Counted from the stretch's first letter, positions 15,453 through 24,057 are shown. The stretch is DNA of 64,000 nt from Desulfobacillus sp041396245 (GCA_041396245.1 JAWKYW010000002.1:186001-250000); one strand, 5' to 3'. Program-made: numbers and translations. Notes: generated from the letters alone by a model not told the origin.

Positions 15453-16322
15453 CTACTGCTTGGCCGCGGTGATATCGGCCTTGGCGTCGATGCCCAGCGT
15501 GTAGCCGAGCGAGACATGGTGGAAGCGGCCGTGGGTATGGTCGTCGTGGATGGCGAAGCCGAAGTTGTAGATCTTGCCGGCCGCCATGGCGATGTCGCCC
15601 TCGCCGCCGCTCAGCTTGCGGGTGAAGACGACGACCCACTCGTCGCCCTTCTTCTCGCCCTTGGCCTCGACCAGCGCCTTGCCGCCGTCCATGACGCGCT
15701 TGTCGGCGACGTAGCCGTCGTGCCTGGCGCCCTTGCTGGTCCACTGGACCAGGTCGTAGAACTTGCCGCTGCCGAGGCTGCCGTCCTTGACGTACTTGGT
15801 CTTCTTGTCGTCCTTGGCATCCGGCATGGTGCGGGCGTCCTGGTGGCAGGTCTCCCAGCAGCCGGAGAGGTTGGCGCGCTCGATCTTGTTGTCCTCGAAC
15901 ATCACGGCCAGCTTGACCTGGTTGTCCTTGTCCATCTTCGCGGCGCCGCCGGCCGGCTGTTTCCAACTGAAGCGCAGGTAGAGGTTGGCGCCGTCGTGCG
16001 CCGCCTGGACCTTGACCGGGATGGCGCCGGCCTTGCCCTTGATGGGACTCGGCTCGATCTTCTGCCCGGTCACCATCTTCTGGCCCATTTCGGCGGCCTC
16101 CTCGTCGTGGCAGCCGGCGCAGCCCTCGCCTTTTTTCATGCCGCGCGCGCCGCCATGTTCGGTGCCCTTGACGATCCACTCGATCGGCGACACGCCGGGG
16201 TAGAAGACGGTGATGTTTCTTCCTTTCGCCTTGCTCCAGTCCGGCGCGGCCGCGGCGGCGCCGGCGCCGAGCGCAGCGAACAGCACGAAGGAGGTGGCAA
16301 GTGCGAATTTCTGTTTCTGCAT
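15453..16322 (-). CDS. Cytochrome c with ethylbenzene-dehydrogenase-like heme domain
   Basis: Periplasmic cytochrome of 289 residues with a signal peptide (ending near GAAAAAP). The heme site is C68-AG-C71-H72. A second unusual motif, C155-WET-C159-H160, has three residues between the cysteines, so it may be a disulfide or an atypical heme site. The C-terminal part (NLYLRFSWKQP, KLAVMFEDNKI, VVVFTRKLSGG, FAIHDDHTHGRFHHVSLGYTLG) resembles the EB_dh/DOMON-type domain that binds heme b. It is the second gene after nirS2, so it may pass electrons to the cd1 reductase, as cytochrome c-552 does in other nirS operons. The family assignment is from memory of sequence patterns. Confidence 0.7.
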   Translation of the reverse strand: MQKQKFALATSFVLFAALGAGAAAAAPDWSKAKGRNITVFYPGVSPIEWIVKGTEHGGARGMKKGEGCAGCHDEEAAEMGQKMVTGQKIEPSPIKGKAGAIPVKVQAAHDGANLYLRFSWKQPAGGAAKMDKDNQVKLAVMFEDNKIERANLSGCWETCHQDARTMPDAKDDKKTKYVKDGSLGSGKFYDLVQWTSKGARHDGYVADKRVMDGGKALVEAKGEKKGDEWVVVFTRKLSGGEGDIAMAAGKIYNFGFAIHDDHTHGRFHHVSLGYTLGIDAKADITAAKQ

Positions 16323-16349
16323 GGATGGCTCCTAGAGTGTCCAAGAAAC

Positions 16350-16372
16350 GCCGGGGGCGTGCAGCCCCCGGC
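16350..16372 (-). terminator. Hairpin after nirS copy 2
   Basis: GCCGGGGGC (16350-16358) pairs perfectly with GCCCCCGGC (16364-16372) around a five-base loop, just past the nirS2 stop. Only a weak T-run follows on the minus strand (GTTTCTTGG), so partial termination is likely rather than a full stop. Confidence 0.65.
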
Positions 16373-16394
16373 TTCTGCGGCCGTCACGGACGGA

Positions 16395-18095
16395 TCAATA
16401 AATGTCCTTCACCGTATTGTAGACATTGAACTTGCCGGTCGGCGTGATCATCTTCGGATCGGTGATGACCTTCTTGACCTTCAGGGTCTTGTCGTCATAC
16501 ACCACGATGGCCGACTGGTTGGTCTTGCCGCCCCACAGCGAAATCCACACCTCGCTGCCGTCCTGGTTGAACTCCTGGTGCACCGCGCGGCGCAGCGCCT
16601 TGGTTTCCGGCAGGCCGGAGTCCTTGGCGACGTCGATCTTCACCGGCGGCTTGGACAGGTCGGTCAGGTCGAATACCAGGTTGACCTCGGCGTTCTCCCG
16701 CTCCGGGTTCATCGGCATGTCGGTCCACAGGTGCTTCGACTTCGGATGCGTCTTGACGAACAGGTTGCCGGCACCCGGCGTCTTCAGCTCCTCGACCACT
16801 TTCCAGTTGTGCTTCTTGTACTTGACGTACTTGGGATCGGGGTGCGGCGTCGAGATCAGCGAAATCACGGCGTCGCCGAGGTGACCGGTGGCCCAGACCG
16901 GGCCGTACTTCGGGTGGATGAAGTTGGCGCCGCGGCCCGGGTGCGGGATCTTCTTGGTGTCGACCAGGGCCGCCAGCTTGCCGGTCTTGGTGTCGACCGC
17001 CGCCACCTTGTGCGAGGCGTTCGCCGCGACGAGGAAGTAGCGCTTGGTGATGTCCCAGCCGCCGTCATGGAGGAACTTGGCGGAGTTGATGGTGGTGGTC
17101 TTCAGGTTGTTGATGTCGCTGTAGTCCACCAGCAGGATCATGCCGGTTTCCTTGACGTTGATGACCCACTCCGGCTTGATGTGCGAGGAAACGATCGAGG
17201 CCACGCGCGGCTCGGGATGGTATTCGCCGTCGACCGTCATGCCGCGGGTCGACACGACCTTGAGCGGCTTCAGCGTGTCGCCTTCCATGATCGAGTACTG
17301 GGGCGGCCAGTAGGAGCCGCCGACCAGGTACTTGTCCTCGAAGCCCTTGAACTTGGAGGTATCGACCGAGCGGGCATCGGAACCGATCTTGACCGTGGCG
17401 ACCGTGGTGGGCTTCTCGAACCAGAGGTCGATCAGGGTGACGAGGCCGTCGCGGCCGACGGTGTAGACGTAGCGGCCCGAGGCCGACAGGCGCGAGATGT
17501 GCACCGCGTAGCCGGTCTTCAGGATCTGCCAGATCTCCTTGGTGTCGCCGTCGATCAGGGCCAGCTCGCCCGTGTCGCGCAGGGTCACCGCGAAGACGTT
17601 CTTCAGGTTGATCTTGCTCATCTGCTTCTTCGGCCGCTGGTCGACCGGCACGACCAGCTTCCAGGAGTCCTGCATGTCCTTCAGGCTGAACTCCGGCGGC
17701 ACATCCGGCACGTTCTGGATGTAGCGCGACATGATGTTGATCTCTTCCTTGGTCAGGATGTCGTCGTAGTTCACCATCCCGCCCTCGGTGCCGAAGGCGA
17801 TGATCTTCTCGAGGCGGTTGGTGCCCAGCTTGAGCGTGCCGCCCGAGGTCTCCTGGCCATCCTTGCCCTTCTTGGTCCAGTGCGGCTCCAGGTTCTTGCC
17901 GGTGGCGCCCTTGCGCAGCACGCCGTGGCAACCGGCACAACGCTCGAAGTAGATTTTCTTGCCGATGGCCTTCTCTTCCGCCGTCATGGCCGGCGGCGTC
18001 GCATCCTGGGCGCTGGCGGTATTGAACAGGCCGGCCAGGGCAAGCGGCAGGGCCGCCAGACCCAAGGCAGCGGATTTCGCATTACGTTTTTGCAT
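16395..18095 (-). CDS. nirS: Cytochrome cd1 nitrite reductase NirS, copy 2 (short N-terminal arm)
   Basis: Second cd1 nitrite reductase, 566 residues. After the signal (ends NTASAQ) only about 22 residues precede the heme motif C53-AG-C56-H57, so the arm present in copy 1 is missing. The cytochrome domain differs too (LEKIIAFGTEGGMVNYDDI against the canonical AGMPNWGTSGEL). The d1 propeller is well conserved (EYHPEPRVASIVSSHIKPEW, KIPHPGRGANFIHPKYGPVWATGH). ATG 18095 follows a GGGAGAT ribosome site; the frame extends upstream but without similarity. It leads the operon with the CuA-type NO reductase and depends on the heme d1 genes of the first cluster, as none are repeated here. Confidence 0.95.
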   Translation of the reverse strand: MQKRNAKSAALGLAALPLALAGLFNTASAQDATPPAMTAEEKAIGKKIYFERCAGCHGVLRKGATGKNLEPHWTKKGKDGQETSGGTLKLGTNRLEKIIAFGTEGGMVNYDDILTKEEINIMSRYIQNVPDVPPEFSLKDMQDSWKLVVPVDQRPKKQMSKINLKNVFAVTLRDTGELALIDGDTKEIWQILKTGYAVHISRLSASGRYVYTVGRDGLVTLIDLWFEKPTTVATVKIGSDARSVDTSKFKGFEDKYLVGGSYWPPQYSIMEGDTLKPLKVVSTRGMTVDGEYHPEPRVASIVSSHIKPEWVINVKETGMILLVDYSDINNLKTTTINSAKFLHDGGWDITKRYFLVAANASHKVAAVDTKTGKLAALVDTKKIPHPGRGANFIHPKYGPVWATGHLGDAVISLISTPHPDPKYVKYKKHNWKVVEELKTPGAGNLFVKTHPKSKHLWTDMPMNPERENAEVNLVFDLTDLSKPPVKIDVAKDSGLPETKALRRAVHQEFNQDGSEVWISLWGGKTNQSAIVVYDDKTLKVKKVITDPKMITPTGKFNVYNTVKDIY

Positions 18096-18195
18096 TTGAC
18101 ATCTCCCTCCACGAAGAACCCGGTTGAACGAAAGAGCCCAAAAAAGGGTGGTTTTTGTGCTGGCGCCAGATTCCGCCGAACAGACCCTCCATTCC

Positions 18196-18209
18196 TTGAT
18201 TTTTATCAA
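18196..18209. promoter_or_regulatory. Perfect FNR/DNR box upstream of nirS copy 2
   Basis: TTGATTTTTATCAA matches TTGATN4ATCAA exactly, centred about 107 bases upstream of the nirS2 ATG. It indicates the same low-oxygen/NO control as the first nir cluster. Confidence 0.82.
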
Positions 18210-18324
18210 ACTCAAGAAATGTCCCGGAACAAAACAGGGGAATTCTTAATATAGATTAACTTTTGTCAAAATCGAGAAATTTGGGCGGCCTCGCGCGGCA
18301 TGTGTTTTGAGTCCGCTCGATAAG

Positions 18325-18411
18325 TGGTGCCGGGAGGGGGAATCGAACCCCCACGCTGTTGCCAGCGGCGGATTTTGAGTCCGCTGCGTCTACCAATTCC
18401 GCCATCCCGGC
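18325..18411 (-). tRNA. tRNA-Leu(CAA)
   Basis: The minus strand folds as a type II (long variable arm) tRNA: acceptor GCCGGGA at the 5' end, D-arm GGTAGACGC, anticodon stem GCGGA/TCCGC with loop CTCAAAA (anticodon CAA), T-arm GGGGGTTCGATTCCCCC, and an encoded CCA at 18327-18325. It lies between nirS2 and queA and is flanked by copies of its own sequence. Confidence 0.95.
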
Positions 18412-18525
18412 AGGGAGGCAAACTTCTACTGAGCCGGCGGCGGATTTTGGCTCCGGCCGCCGCTTCGCGGCTTAACCAGCAAGCCGGTTAGCCTGCGCCG
18501 CAACAAGCTGCTTCGCAGCGTGTTG

Positions 18526-18561
18526 TGAGTCCGCTGCGTCTACCAATTCCGCCATCCCGGC
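18526..18561 (-). pseudogene. Copied 5' half of tRNA-Leu
   Basis: 36 bases identical to the 5' half of tRNA-Leu (acceptor 5' strand, D-arm, start of anticodon stem) lie exactly 150 bases from the matching part of the intact gene. A shorter 13-base piece (TTTTGAGTCCGCT) occurs on the other side at 18305-18317. The copy lacks the anticodon loop and 3' half and cannot be a tRNA. The 18412-18525 interval between the two copies holds only GC-rich inverted sequence; no gene is seen there. Confidence 0.8.
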
Positions 18562-18633
18562 TGGGGCCCGCGTAGAATGACGGGCCGAAAGAGCCGGCAT
18601 TATCCCGCATCCGGCGCCCTCTTATCAAACAGA

Positions 18634-19668
18634 ATGCCGCTGTCCCTCGCCGATTTCGATTACGACCTGCCGGCGGAACTGATCGCCCAGTTCCCGCTGC
18701 CCAGCCGCACCGCCAGCCGACTGCTGGTCGTGGATGGCGGGCGCCTGGCCGACCGGCACTTCGCCGACCTGCCCGTCCTGCTGCGCGCCGGCGACCTGCT
18801 GGTGTTCAACGACACGCGCGTCCTGCATGCCCGGCTGCACGGCGTCAAGGACAGCGGCGGCCGCATCGAAGTGCTGATCGAGCGTCCTGTCGGGCGACAT
18901 GAGGCGCTGGCGCAGATCCGCGCCAGCCATGCGCCCTGGCCGGGCAGCCGGCTGCTGCTGGAAGGCCTCATCGAAGTCGACGTCGTGGCACGCGAGGGCG
19001 CCTTCCATCTGCTGCGTTTTCCGCCGACGGAAGACCTGGTCGGCCTGCTCGAACGCCACGGCAAGCTGCCGCTGCCGCCCTATATCCAGCGCCAGGCGGA
19101 GGAGGCCGACGAGGCCCGCTACCAGACGGTGTATGCCCGTGAGCACGGTTCCGTCGCCGCGCCGACGGCCGGCCTGCATTTCGATGAAGCCCTCCTCGAA
19201 ACCCTGCGCCGGAGCGGCGTCGAATGCGCCTGGCTCACCCTGCACGTCGGCGCCGGCACCTTCCAGCCGGTGCGGGTCGACGACCTGGCGCGCCACCGCA
19301 TGCACCGCGAGCGCTATGTCATTCCCGCCGACACGGCGAAGGCCCTGGCCGACGCGCGCACCCGCGGCGGACGCATCGTCGCGGTCGGCACCACCACCCT
19401 GCGCGCGCTCGAAGCCGCCGCGCAGGAAGGCGAGATCCTCGCCGGCCCGGGCGAGACCGATCTGTTCATCCTGCCCGGCTTCCGCTTCCGCACCGCCGAC
19501 GCCCTCATCACCAATTTCCATCTGCCCAAATCGACCCTGCTGATGCTGGTGTCGGCCTTCGGCGGACTGGAGAACCTGCGCCGGGCCTATGCCCATGCGC
19601 TGGCCGAACGCTACCGCTTCTTCAGCTACGGCGACGCCATGTTCCTGACACGGCACGACGCGACATGA
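18634..19668 (+). CDS. queA: S-adenosylmethionine:tRNA ribosyltransferase-isomerase QueA
   Basis: Transfers and isomerises the ribosyl part of S-adenosylmethionine onto 7-aminomethyl-7-deazaguanine in tRNA, making epoxyqueuosine. The 344-residue protein shows the QueA landmarks: DFDYDLPAELIAQFPL at the start, FNDTRVLHARL, SVAAPTAGLHF, HVGAGTFQPVR, VGTTTLRALE and LITNFHLPKSTLLMLVSAF. The Met at 18634 fits the family N-terminus; the frame opens earlier at 18577. It overlaps tgt by four bases in the common queA-tgt-yajC-secDF order. Confidence 0.97.
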   Translation: MPLSLADFDYDLPAELIAQFPLPSRTASRLLVVDGGRLADRHFADLPVLLRAGDLLVFNDTRVLHARLHGVKDSGGRIEVLIERPVGRHEALAQIRASHAPWPGSRLLLEGLIEVDVVAREGAFHLLRFPPTEDLVGLLERHGKLPLPPYIQRQAEEADEARYQTVYAREHGSVAAPTAGLHFDEALLETLRRSGVECAWLTLHVGAGTFQPVRVDDLARHRMHRERYVIPADTAKALADARTRGGRIVAVGTTTLRALEAAAQEGEILAGPGETDLFILPGFRFRTADALITNFHLPKSTLLMLVSAFGGLENLRRAYAHALAERYRFFSYGDAMFLTRHDAT

Positions 19669-20789
19669 GGTTCGATCTGCTCGCCGCGGACGGCGCCGCC
19701 CGCCGCGGCCGCCTGACCCTGGCCCATGGCGCCGTGGACACCCCGGCCTTCATGCCGGTCGGCACCTACGGCGCGGTGAAGGCCATGGCGCCGGACGAGG
19801 TCAAGGCCCTCGGCGCGCAGATCATGCTCGGCAACACCTTTCACCTCTGGCTGCGCCCGGGCCTGGAGGTGATCGCCGCCCACGGCGGCCTGCACCGCTT
19901 CATGGGCTGGGACGGTCCGATCCTCACCGATTCCGGCGGCTTCCAGGTGTTCAGCCTGGGCGCGCTGCGCAAGATCGGCGAGGAAGGCGTCAAGTTCGCC
20001 TCGCCGGTCAACGGCGACCGGCTGTTCCTCACGCCGGAGGAGTCGATGCGCATCCAGCGCGTGCTGAATGCCGACGTCGTCATGATCTTCGACGAATGCA
20101 CGCCCCACCCCGCCACGCATGCCGAGGCGGCGAAATCGATGCGGCTGTCCCTGCGCTGGGCAGAGCGCTCCAGGCGGGCCCACGAAGGCAACCCCAACGC
20201 CCTCTTCGGCATCGTCCAGGGCGGCATGTACGAGGACCTGCGCGATGAGTCGCTCGCCGGCCTGGCCGGAATCGGCTTCGACGGCTACGCCATCGGCGGC
20301 CTCTCGGTGGGCGAGCCGAAGGCCGACATGCAGCGCATCCTCGCCCACACCGCGCCGAGGCTGCCGCAGGAGCGGCCGCGCTACCTGATGGGCGTCGGCA
20401 CGCCGGAAGACCTGGTGCACGCCGTATCCCAGGGCATCGACATGTTCGACTGCGTGCTGCCCACCCGCAACGCCCGCAACGGCTGGTTGTTTACCCGCCA
20501 CGGCACGGTGAAGATCCGCAACGCCGTCCATGCCGCCGACACGCGCCCACTCGACGAAACCTGCCCCTGCCCTACCTGCCGGAACTTCAGCCGCGCCTAC
20601 CTGCACCACTTGCAGCGGGTGAACGAGATCCTCGGCGCCCGCCTCAACACCCTGCACAACCTGTTCTATTACCAGCAGCTCATGGCCGAATTGCGCGAGG
20701 CCATCGCCGCCGCACGGCTCGACGATTACGTTGCCGCCTTCCGGGCGGCGCGGCGAAAGGCGGCGGAGAAAGCGTCCGGGCTGGTATAA
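19665..20789 (+). CDS. tgt: tRNA-guanine transglycosylase Tgt
   Basis: Exchanges guanine 34 for preQ1 in tRNAs with GUN anticodons. The 374-residue enzyme contains the nucleophile region (LTDSGGFQVFSLG), FGIVQGGMYEDLR, YAIGGLSVGEPK, and MFDCVLPTRNARNG with the second catalytic Asp. The zinc site is CPCPTCRNFSRAYLHH. ATG overlaps the queA stop. The yajC promoter lies in its final codons. Confidence 0.97.
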   Translation: MRFDLLAADGAARRGRLTLAHGAVDTPAFMPVGTYGAVKAMAPDEVKALGAQIMLGNTFHLWLRPGLEVIAAHGGLHRFMGWDGPILTDSGGFQVFSLGALRKIGEEGVKFASPVNGDRLFLTPEESMRIQRVLNADVVMIFDECTPHPATHAEAAKSMRLSLRWAERSRRAHEGNPNALFGIVQGGMYEDLRDESLAGLAGIGFDGYAIGGLSVGEPKADMQRILAHTAPRLPQERPRYLMGVGTPEDLVHAVSQGIDMFDCVLPTRNARNGWLFTRHGTVKIRNAVHAADTRPLDETCPCPTCRNFSRAYLHHLQRVNEILGARLNTLHNLFYYQQLMAELREAIAAARLDDYVAAFRAARRKAAEKASGLV

Positions 20790-20790
20790 T
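20785..20790 (+). promoter_or_regulatory. Extended -10 box for yajC-secD-secF
   Basis: TGGTATAAT, a perfect -10 with the upstream TG extension, overlaps the tgt stop codon about 35 bases before the yajC start. No good -35 is evident. Confidence 0.5.
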
Positions 20791-20824
20791 TTCGCGGTTT
20801 TTCAATTCCTTGGTGGAGACAAAC

Positions 20825-21157
20825 GTGCTGATTTCAAACGCTTGGGCGCAAGCCGCGCCCGCGGCCGGCGGGGATGCCGCCGGCGGCCTGATGGGCCTGC
20901 TGCCCATCCTCCTGATGTTCGTCGTGCTGTGGTTCCTCATGATCCGGCCGCAGATGAAGCGCGCCAAGGAACACAAGGCCATGGTGGAAGCCATGCAGAA
21001 GGGCGACGAAGTCCTGACCAACGGCGGCATCGCCGGCCGCATCACCAAGGTCGGCGAGACTTATATCAGCGTCGAGATCGCGGATAACGTCGAGATCTCG
21101 CTGCAGAGGACCGCCGTCTCGGCCATCCTGCCGAAGGGCACTTTGAAAACCCTGTGA
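20825..21157 (+). CDS. yajC: Sec translocase accessory subunit YajC
   Basis: Small single-span membrane partner of SecDF. The 110-residue protein has one helix (GLLPILLMFVVLWFLMIRPQ), the RPQMKRAKEHKAM stretch just after it, and a small basic SH3-like tail (GDEVLTNGGIAGRITKVGETYISVEI). The start is GTG at 20825, preceded by GGTGGAG; there is no ATG. It is followed by a repeat-rich gap and then secD. Confidence 0.94.
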   Translation: MLISNAWAQAAPAAGGDAAGGLMGLLPILLMFVVLWFLMIRPQMKRAKEHKAMVEAMQKGDEVLTNGGIAGRITKVGETYISVEIADNVEISLQRTAVSAILPKGTLKTL

Positions 21158-21240
21158 GCAGTAAGCGGTGAGCGGTAAGCGGTAAGAACAAGAAACCGCC
21201 CGCTGCTCACCGTTCACCGCTCACTGCTCACTGCTCACCG
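21158..21240. repeat. GTGAGCGGT heptad-type inverted repeat between yajC and secD
   Basis: The left half consists of short direct repeats (GCAGTAAGCGGTGAGCGGTA), and the right half carries the complementary series (CACCGTTCACCGCTCACTGC). Together they form an imperfect long hairpin between yajC and secD. Function unknown; it could modulate secD translation. Confidence 0.7.
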
Positions 21241-21244
21241 CCCC

Positions 21245-23107
21245 ATGAACCGCTATCCGCTCTGGAAATACCTGATCATCGCCTTCGCGCTGGCGGCCGG
21301 CCTGCTCTACACGCTGCCCAATTTCTTCGGCGAGGCGCCGGCCGTGCAAGTCTCCAGCATCAGGACGGCGGTGAAGGTCGACGCCGCCCTGCTCGGCCGC
21401 GTCGAGGATATCCTGAAAACGGCGGGCATCGCCCGCCAGGGCCTGCTCCTCGACCAGAACAGCATCCGCGTCCGCCTCGACGACACCGAAACCCAGCTCC
21501 AGGCGAAGGACGCCATCGAGCGCGCGATCAATCCCGATCCCGAAAACGCCGCCTACGTCGTCGCCCTCAACCTGGTCTCCCGCTCGCCGGACTGGCTCAC
21601 CGCGATGCACGCCCTGCCCATGTACCTGGGGCTGGACCTGCGCGGCGGCGTGCATTTCCTGCTGCAGGTCGACATGAAGGGGGCGCTGACCAAGCGGCTC
21701 GACGCCACCGCCGCGGACCTGCGCTCGCTGATGCGCGACAAGCGCGTGCGCCACGGCGGCATCGCCCGCGAGCGCGACCAGATCGCCATCCGCTTCCGCG
21801 ATGCGGAGATGCGCGACAAGGCCCGCGCCGCCATCGGCGACGCCCAGCCCGACCTGCTGCTGACGGCCGTCCAGGACGGCGGCGACTTCAGGCTGCTGGC
21901 CGTGCTCAAGCCGGAAGCGCAGCAGCGCATCAAGGAATTCGCCCTCAAGCAGAACATCACCACGCTGCACAACCGCATCAACGAACTCGGCGTGGCCGAG
22001 CCGGTCATCCAGCAGCAGGGCGCCGACCGCATCGTCGTGCAGCTGCCCGGCGTGCAGGACACGGCCAAGGCCAAGGACATCCTCGGCCGCACCGCCACCC
22101 TCGAAGTCAGGCTGGTGGACGACGAGAACAGCCAGAACCCGACCGTGATGGAGGAGGCCGCCCGCGGCCAGCCGCCCTTCGGCACCGAGTATTACGTCGA
22201 ACGCAACGGCGCCCCGCTGCTGGTGAGAAAGCAGGTCGTCCTCACCGGCGACCGCCTCACCGATGCCCAGCCCGGCTTCGACAGCCAGACCCAGGAGCCG
22301 GCGGTGCACCTGACCCTCGACTCGGCCGGCGCCCGCATCTTCAAGGACGTCACCCGCGACAACGTCGGCAAGCGCATGGCCATCCTGCTCATCGAGAAGG
22401 GCAAGGGCGAGGTCATCACGGCGCCGGTGATCCGCACCGAAATCGGCGGCGGCCGCGTGCAGATCTCCGGACGCATGAGCACGGTGGAGGCCAACGACGT
22501 CGCCCTGCTGCTGCGCGCGGGCAGCCTCGCCGCGCCGATGGAGATCGTCGAGGAACGCACCATCGGCCCGAGCCTGGGCGCGGAGAACATCGAGCGCGGC
22601 TTCAACGCCACGCTCTACGGCTTTGTCGCCATCGCCGTCTTCATGATCGCCTATTACCTGGTGTTCGGGCTGATCTCGGTGGTGGCGCTGACCACCAACC
22701 TGATGCTGCTGATCGCCCTGCTGTCGCTGCTGCAGGCGACGCTGACACTGCCCGGCGTCGCCGCCATCGCCCTGACCCTGGGCATGGCCATCGACGCCAA
22801 CGTGCTGATCAACGAGCGCATCCGCGAGGAGCTGAGGAACGGGGTCACGCCGCAGGCGGCCATCGCCGCCGGCTACGAGCGCGCCTTCGGCACGATTCTG
22901 GACTCCAACGTCACCTCGCTCATCGCCGGCCTGGCGCTGCTGATTTTCGGCTCCGGCCCGGTGCGCGGCTTCGCCGTGGTGCATTGCCTGGGCATCCTCA
23001 CCTCGATGTTCAGCGCGGTGGTGGTCTCGCGCGGCATCGTCAACCTGGTCTATGGCAGCCGGCGCAAGCTGGCCGGGCTGGCGATCGGCAACGTGGCCTG
23101 GAAATAG
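21245..23107 (+). CDS. secD: Protein translocase subunit SecD
   Basis: RND-like subunit that uses proton motive force to pull exported proteins across the membrane with SecF. 620 residues: one N-terminal helix (YLIIAFALAAGLLYTLPNFFG), a large periplasmic P1 domain with YLGLDLRGGVHFLLQVD, and five C-terminal helices. These include GAENIERGFNATLYG, LALTLGMAIDANVLINERIREE and FGTILDSNVTSLIAGLAL, the conserved transport-coupling segments. secF follows after 17 bases. Confidence 0.97.
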   Translation: MNRYPLWKYLIIAFALAAGLLYTLPNFFGEAPAVQVSSIRTAVKVDAALLGRVEDILKTAGIARQGLLLDQNSIRVRLDDTETQLQAKDAIERAINPDPENAAYVVALNLVSRSPDWLTAMHALPMYLGLDLRGGVHFLLQVDMKGALTKRLDATAADLRSLMRDKRVRHGGIARERDQIAIRFRDAEMRDKARAAIGDAQPDLLLTAVQDGGDFRLLAVLKPEAQQRIKEFALKQNITTLHNRINELGVAEPVIQQQGADRIVVQLPGVQDTAKAKDILGRTATLEVRLVDDENSQNPTVMEEAARGQPPFGTEYYVERNGAPLLVRKQVVLTGDRLTDAQPGFDSQTQEPAVHLTLDSAGARIFKDVTRDNVGKRMAILLIEKGKGEVITAPVIRTEIGGGRVQISGRMSTVEANDVALLLRAGSLAAPMEIVEERTIGPSLGAENIERGFNATLYGFVAIAVFMIAYYLVFGLISVVALTTNLMLLIALLSLLQATLTLPGVAAIALTLGMAIDANVLINERIREELRNGVTPQAAIAAGYERAFGTILDSNVTSLIAGLALLIFGSGPVRGFAVVHCLGILTSMFSAVVVSRGIVNLVYGSRRKLAGLAIGNVAWK

Positions 23108-23124
23108 GAAAGGGCGGTCGAACC

Positions 23125-24054
23125 ATGGAATTCTTCAGGATCCGCAAAGACATCCCCTTCATGCGCCATGCGCTGGTGTTCAACGTCATTTCGGTGATCA
23201 CCTTCCTGGCCGCGGTGTTCTTCCTCGCCACCCGGGGGCTCAACTTCAGCGTCGAGTTCACCGGCGGCACGCTGATCGAGGTCGAATACGCGCAGGCGGC
23301 CGACACGCAGAAAATCCGTGAGCTGCTCGCCCAGGCCAATTACACCGATACCCAGGTAGCCCATTTCGGCAGCAGCCGCGAGGTGCTGATCCGTATGCCG
23401 ATCAAGCCCGGCCAGGATACCGCCGCGCTGGGCAGCAGCGTCCTGACCGCGCTGCAGCAGGCCGAGGCCGGCGCACAGCTCAAGCGGGTCGAGTTCGTCG
23501 GGCCGCAGGTAGGCAGGGAACTGGCGGAAAACGGCGCCCTCGCCCTGCTGGTGGTGGTGATCGGCATCGTCATCTACCTGGCGATGCGCTTCGAATGGCG
23601 CTTCGCCGTCTCCGCCATCGTCGCCAACCTGCACGACGTGGTGATCATCCTCGGCTTCTTCGCCTTCTTCCAGTGGGAATTCTCGCTGCCGGTGCTGGCG
23701 GCGGTGCTGGCCGTGCTGGGCTACTCGGTGAACGAATCGGTGGTGGTGTTCGACCGGGTGCGCGAGAACTTCAGGAAGATGCGCAAGGCGACGGTGCCGC
23801 AGATCATCGACAACGCCATCACGCGCAACATCGGCCGCACCATCATCACCCACGGCAGCACCCAGATGGCCGTGCTGGCAATGCTGATTTTCGGCGGCGA
23901 GGTGCTGCATTACTTCGCCCTCGCGCTGACCATCGGCATCCTCTTCGGCATCTACTCCTCGGTGCTGGTGGCCAGCCCCATGGTGATGTGGCTCGGCGTC
24001 TCGCGCGAGCAGTTCATCAAGCCGCAGAAGCCGAAGGAAGAGGCGGTCGTCTAA
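23125..24054 (+). CDS. secF: Protein translocase subunit SecF
   Basis: Partner of SecD, 309 residues with six helices. Family segments are RGLNFSVEFTGGTLIE, a periplasmic domain ending KRVEFVGPQVGRELAENG, LGYSVNESVVVFDRVREN, and RTIITHGSTQMAVLAMLIFGGE. The start ATG 23125 sits after AGGAAAGGG. It ends the yajC-secDF operon, closed by a palindromic repeat. Confidence 0.97.
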   Translation: MEFFRIRKDIPFMRHALVFNVISVITFLAAVFFLATRGLNFSVEFTGGTLIEVEYAQAADTQKIRELLAQANYTDTQVAHFGSSREVLIRMPIKPGQDTAALGSSVLTALQQAEAGAQLKRVEFVGPQVGRELAENGALALLVVVIGIVIYLAMRFEWRFAVSAIVANLHDVVIILGFFAFFQWEFSLPVLAAVLAVLGYSVNESVVVFDRVRENFRKMRKATVPQIIDNAITRNIGRTIITHGSTQMAVLAMLIFGGEVLHYFALALTIGILFGIYSSVLVASPMVMWLGVSREQFIKPQKPKEEAVV

Positions 24055-24057
24055 TCT

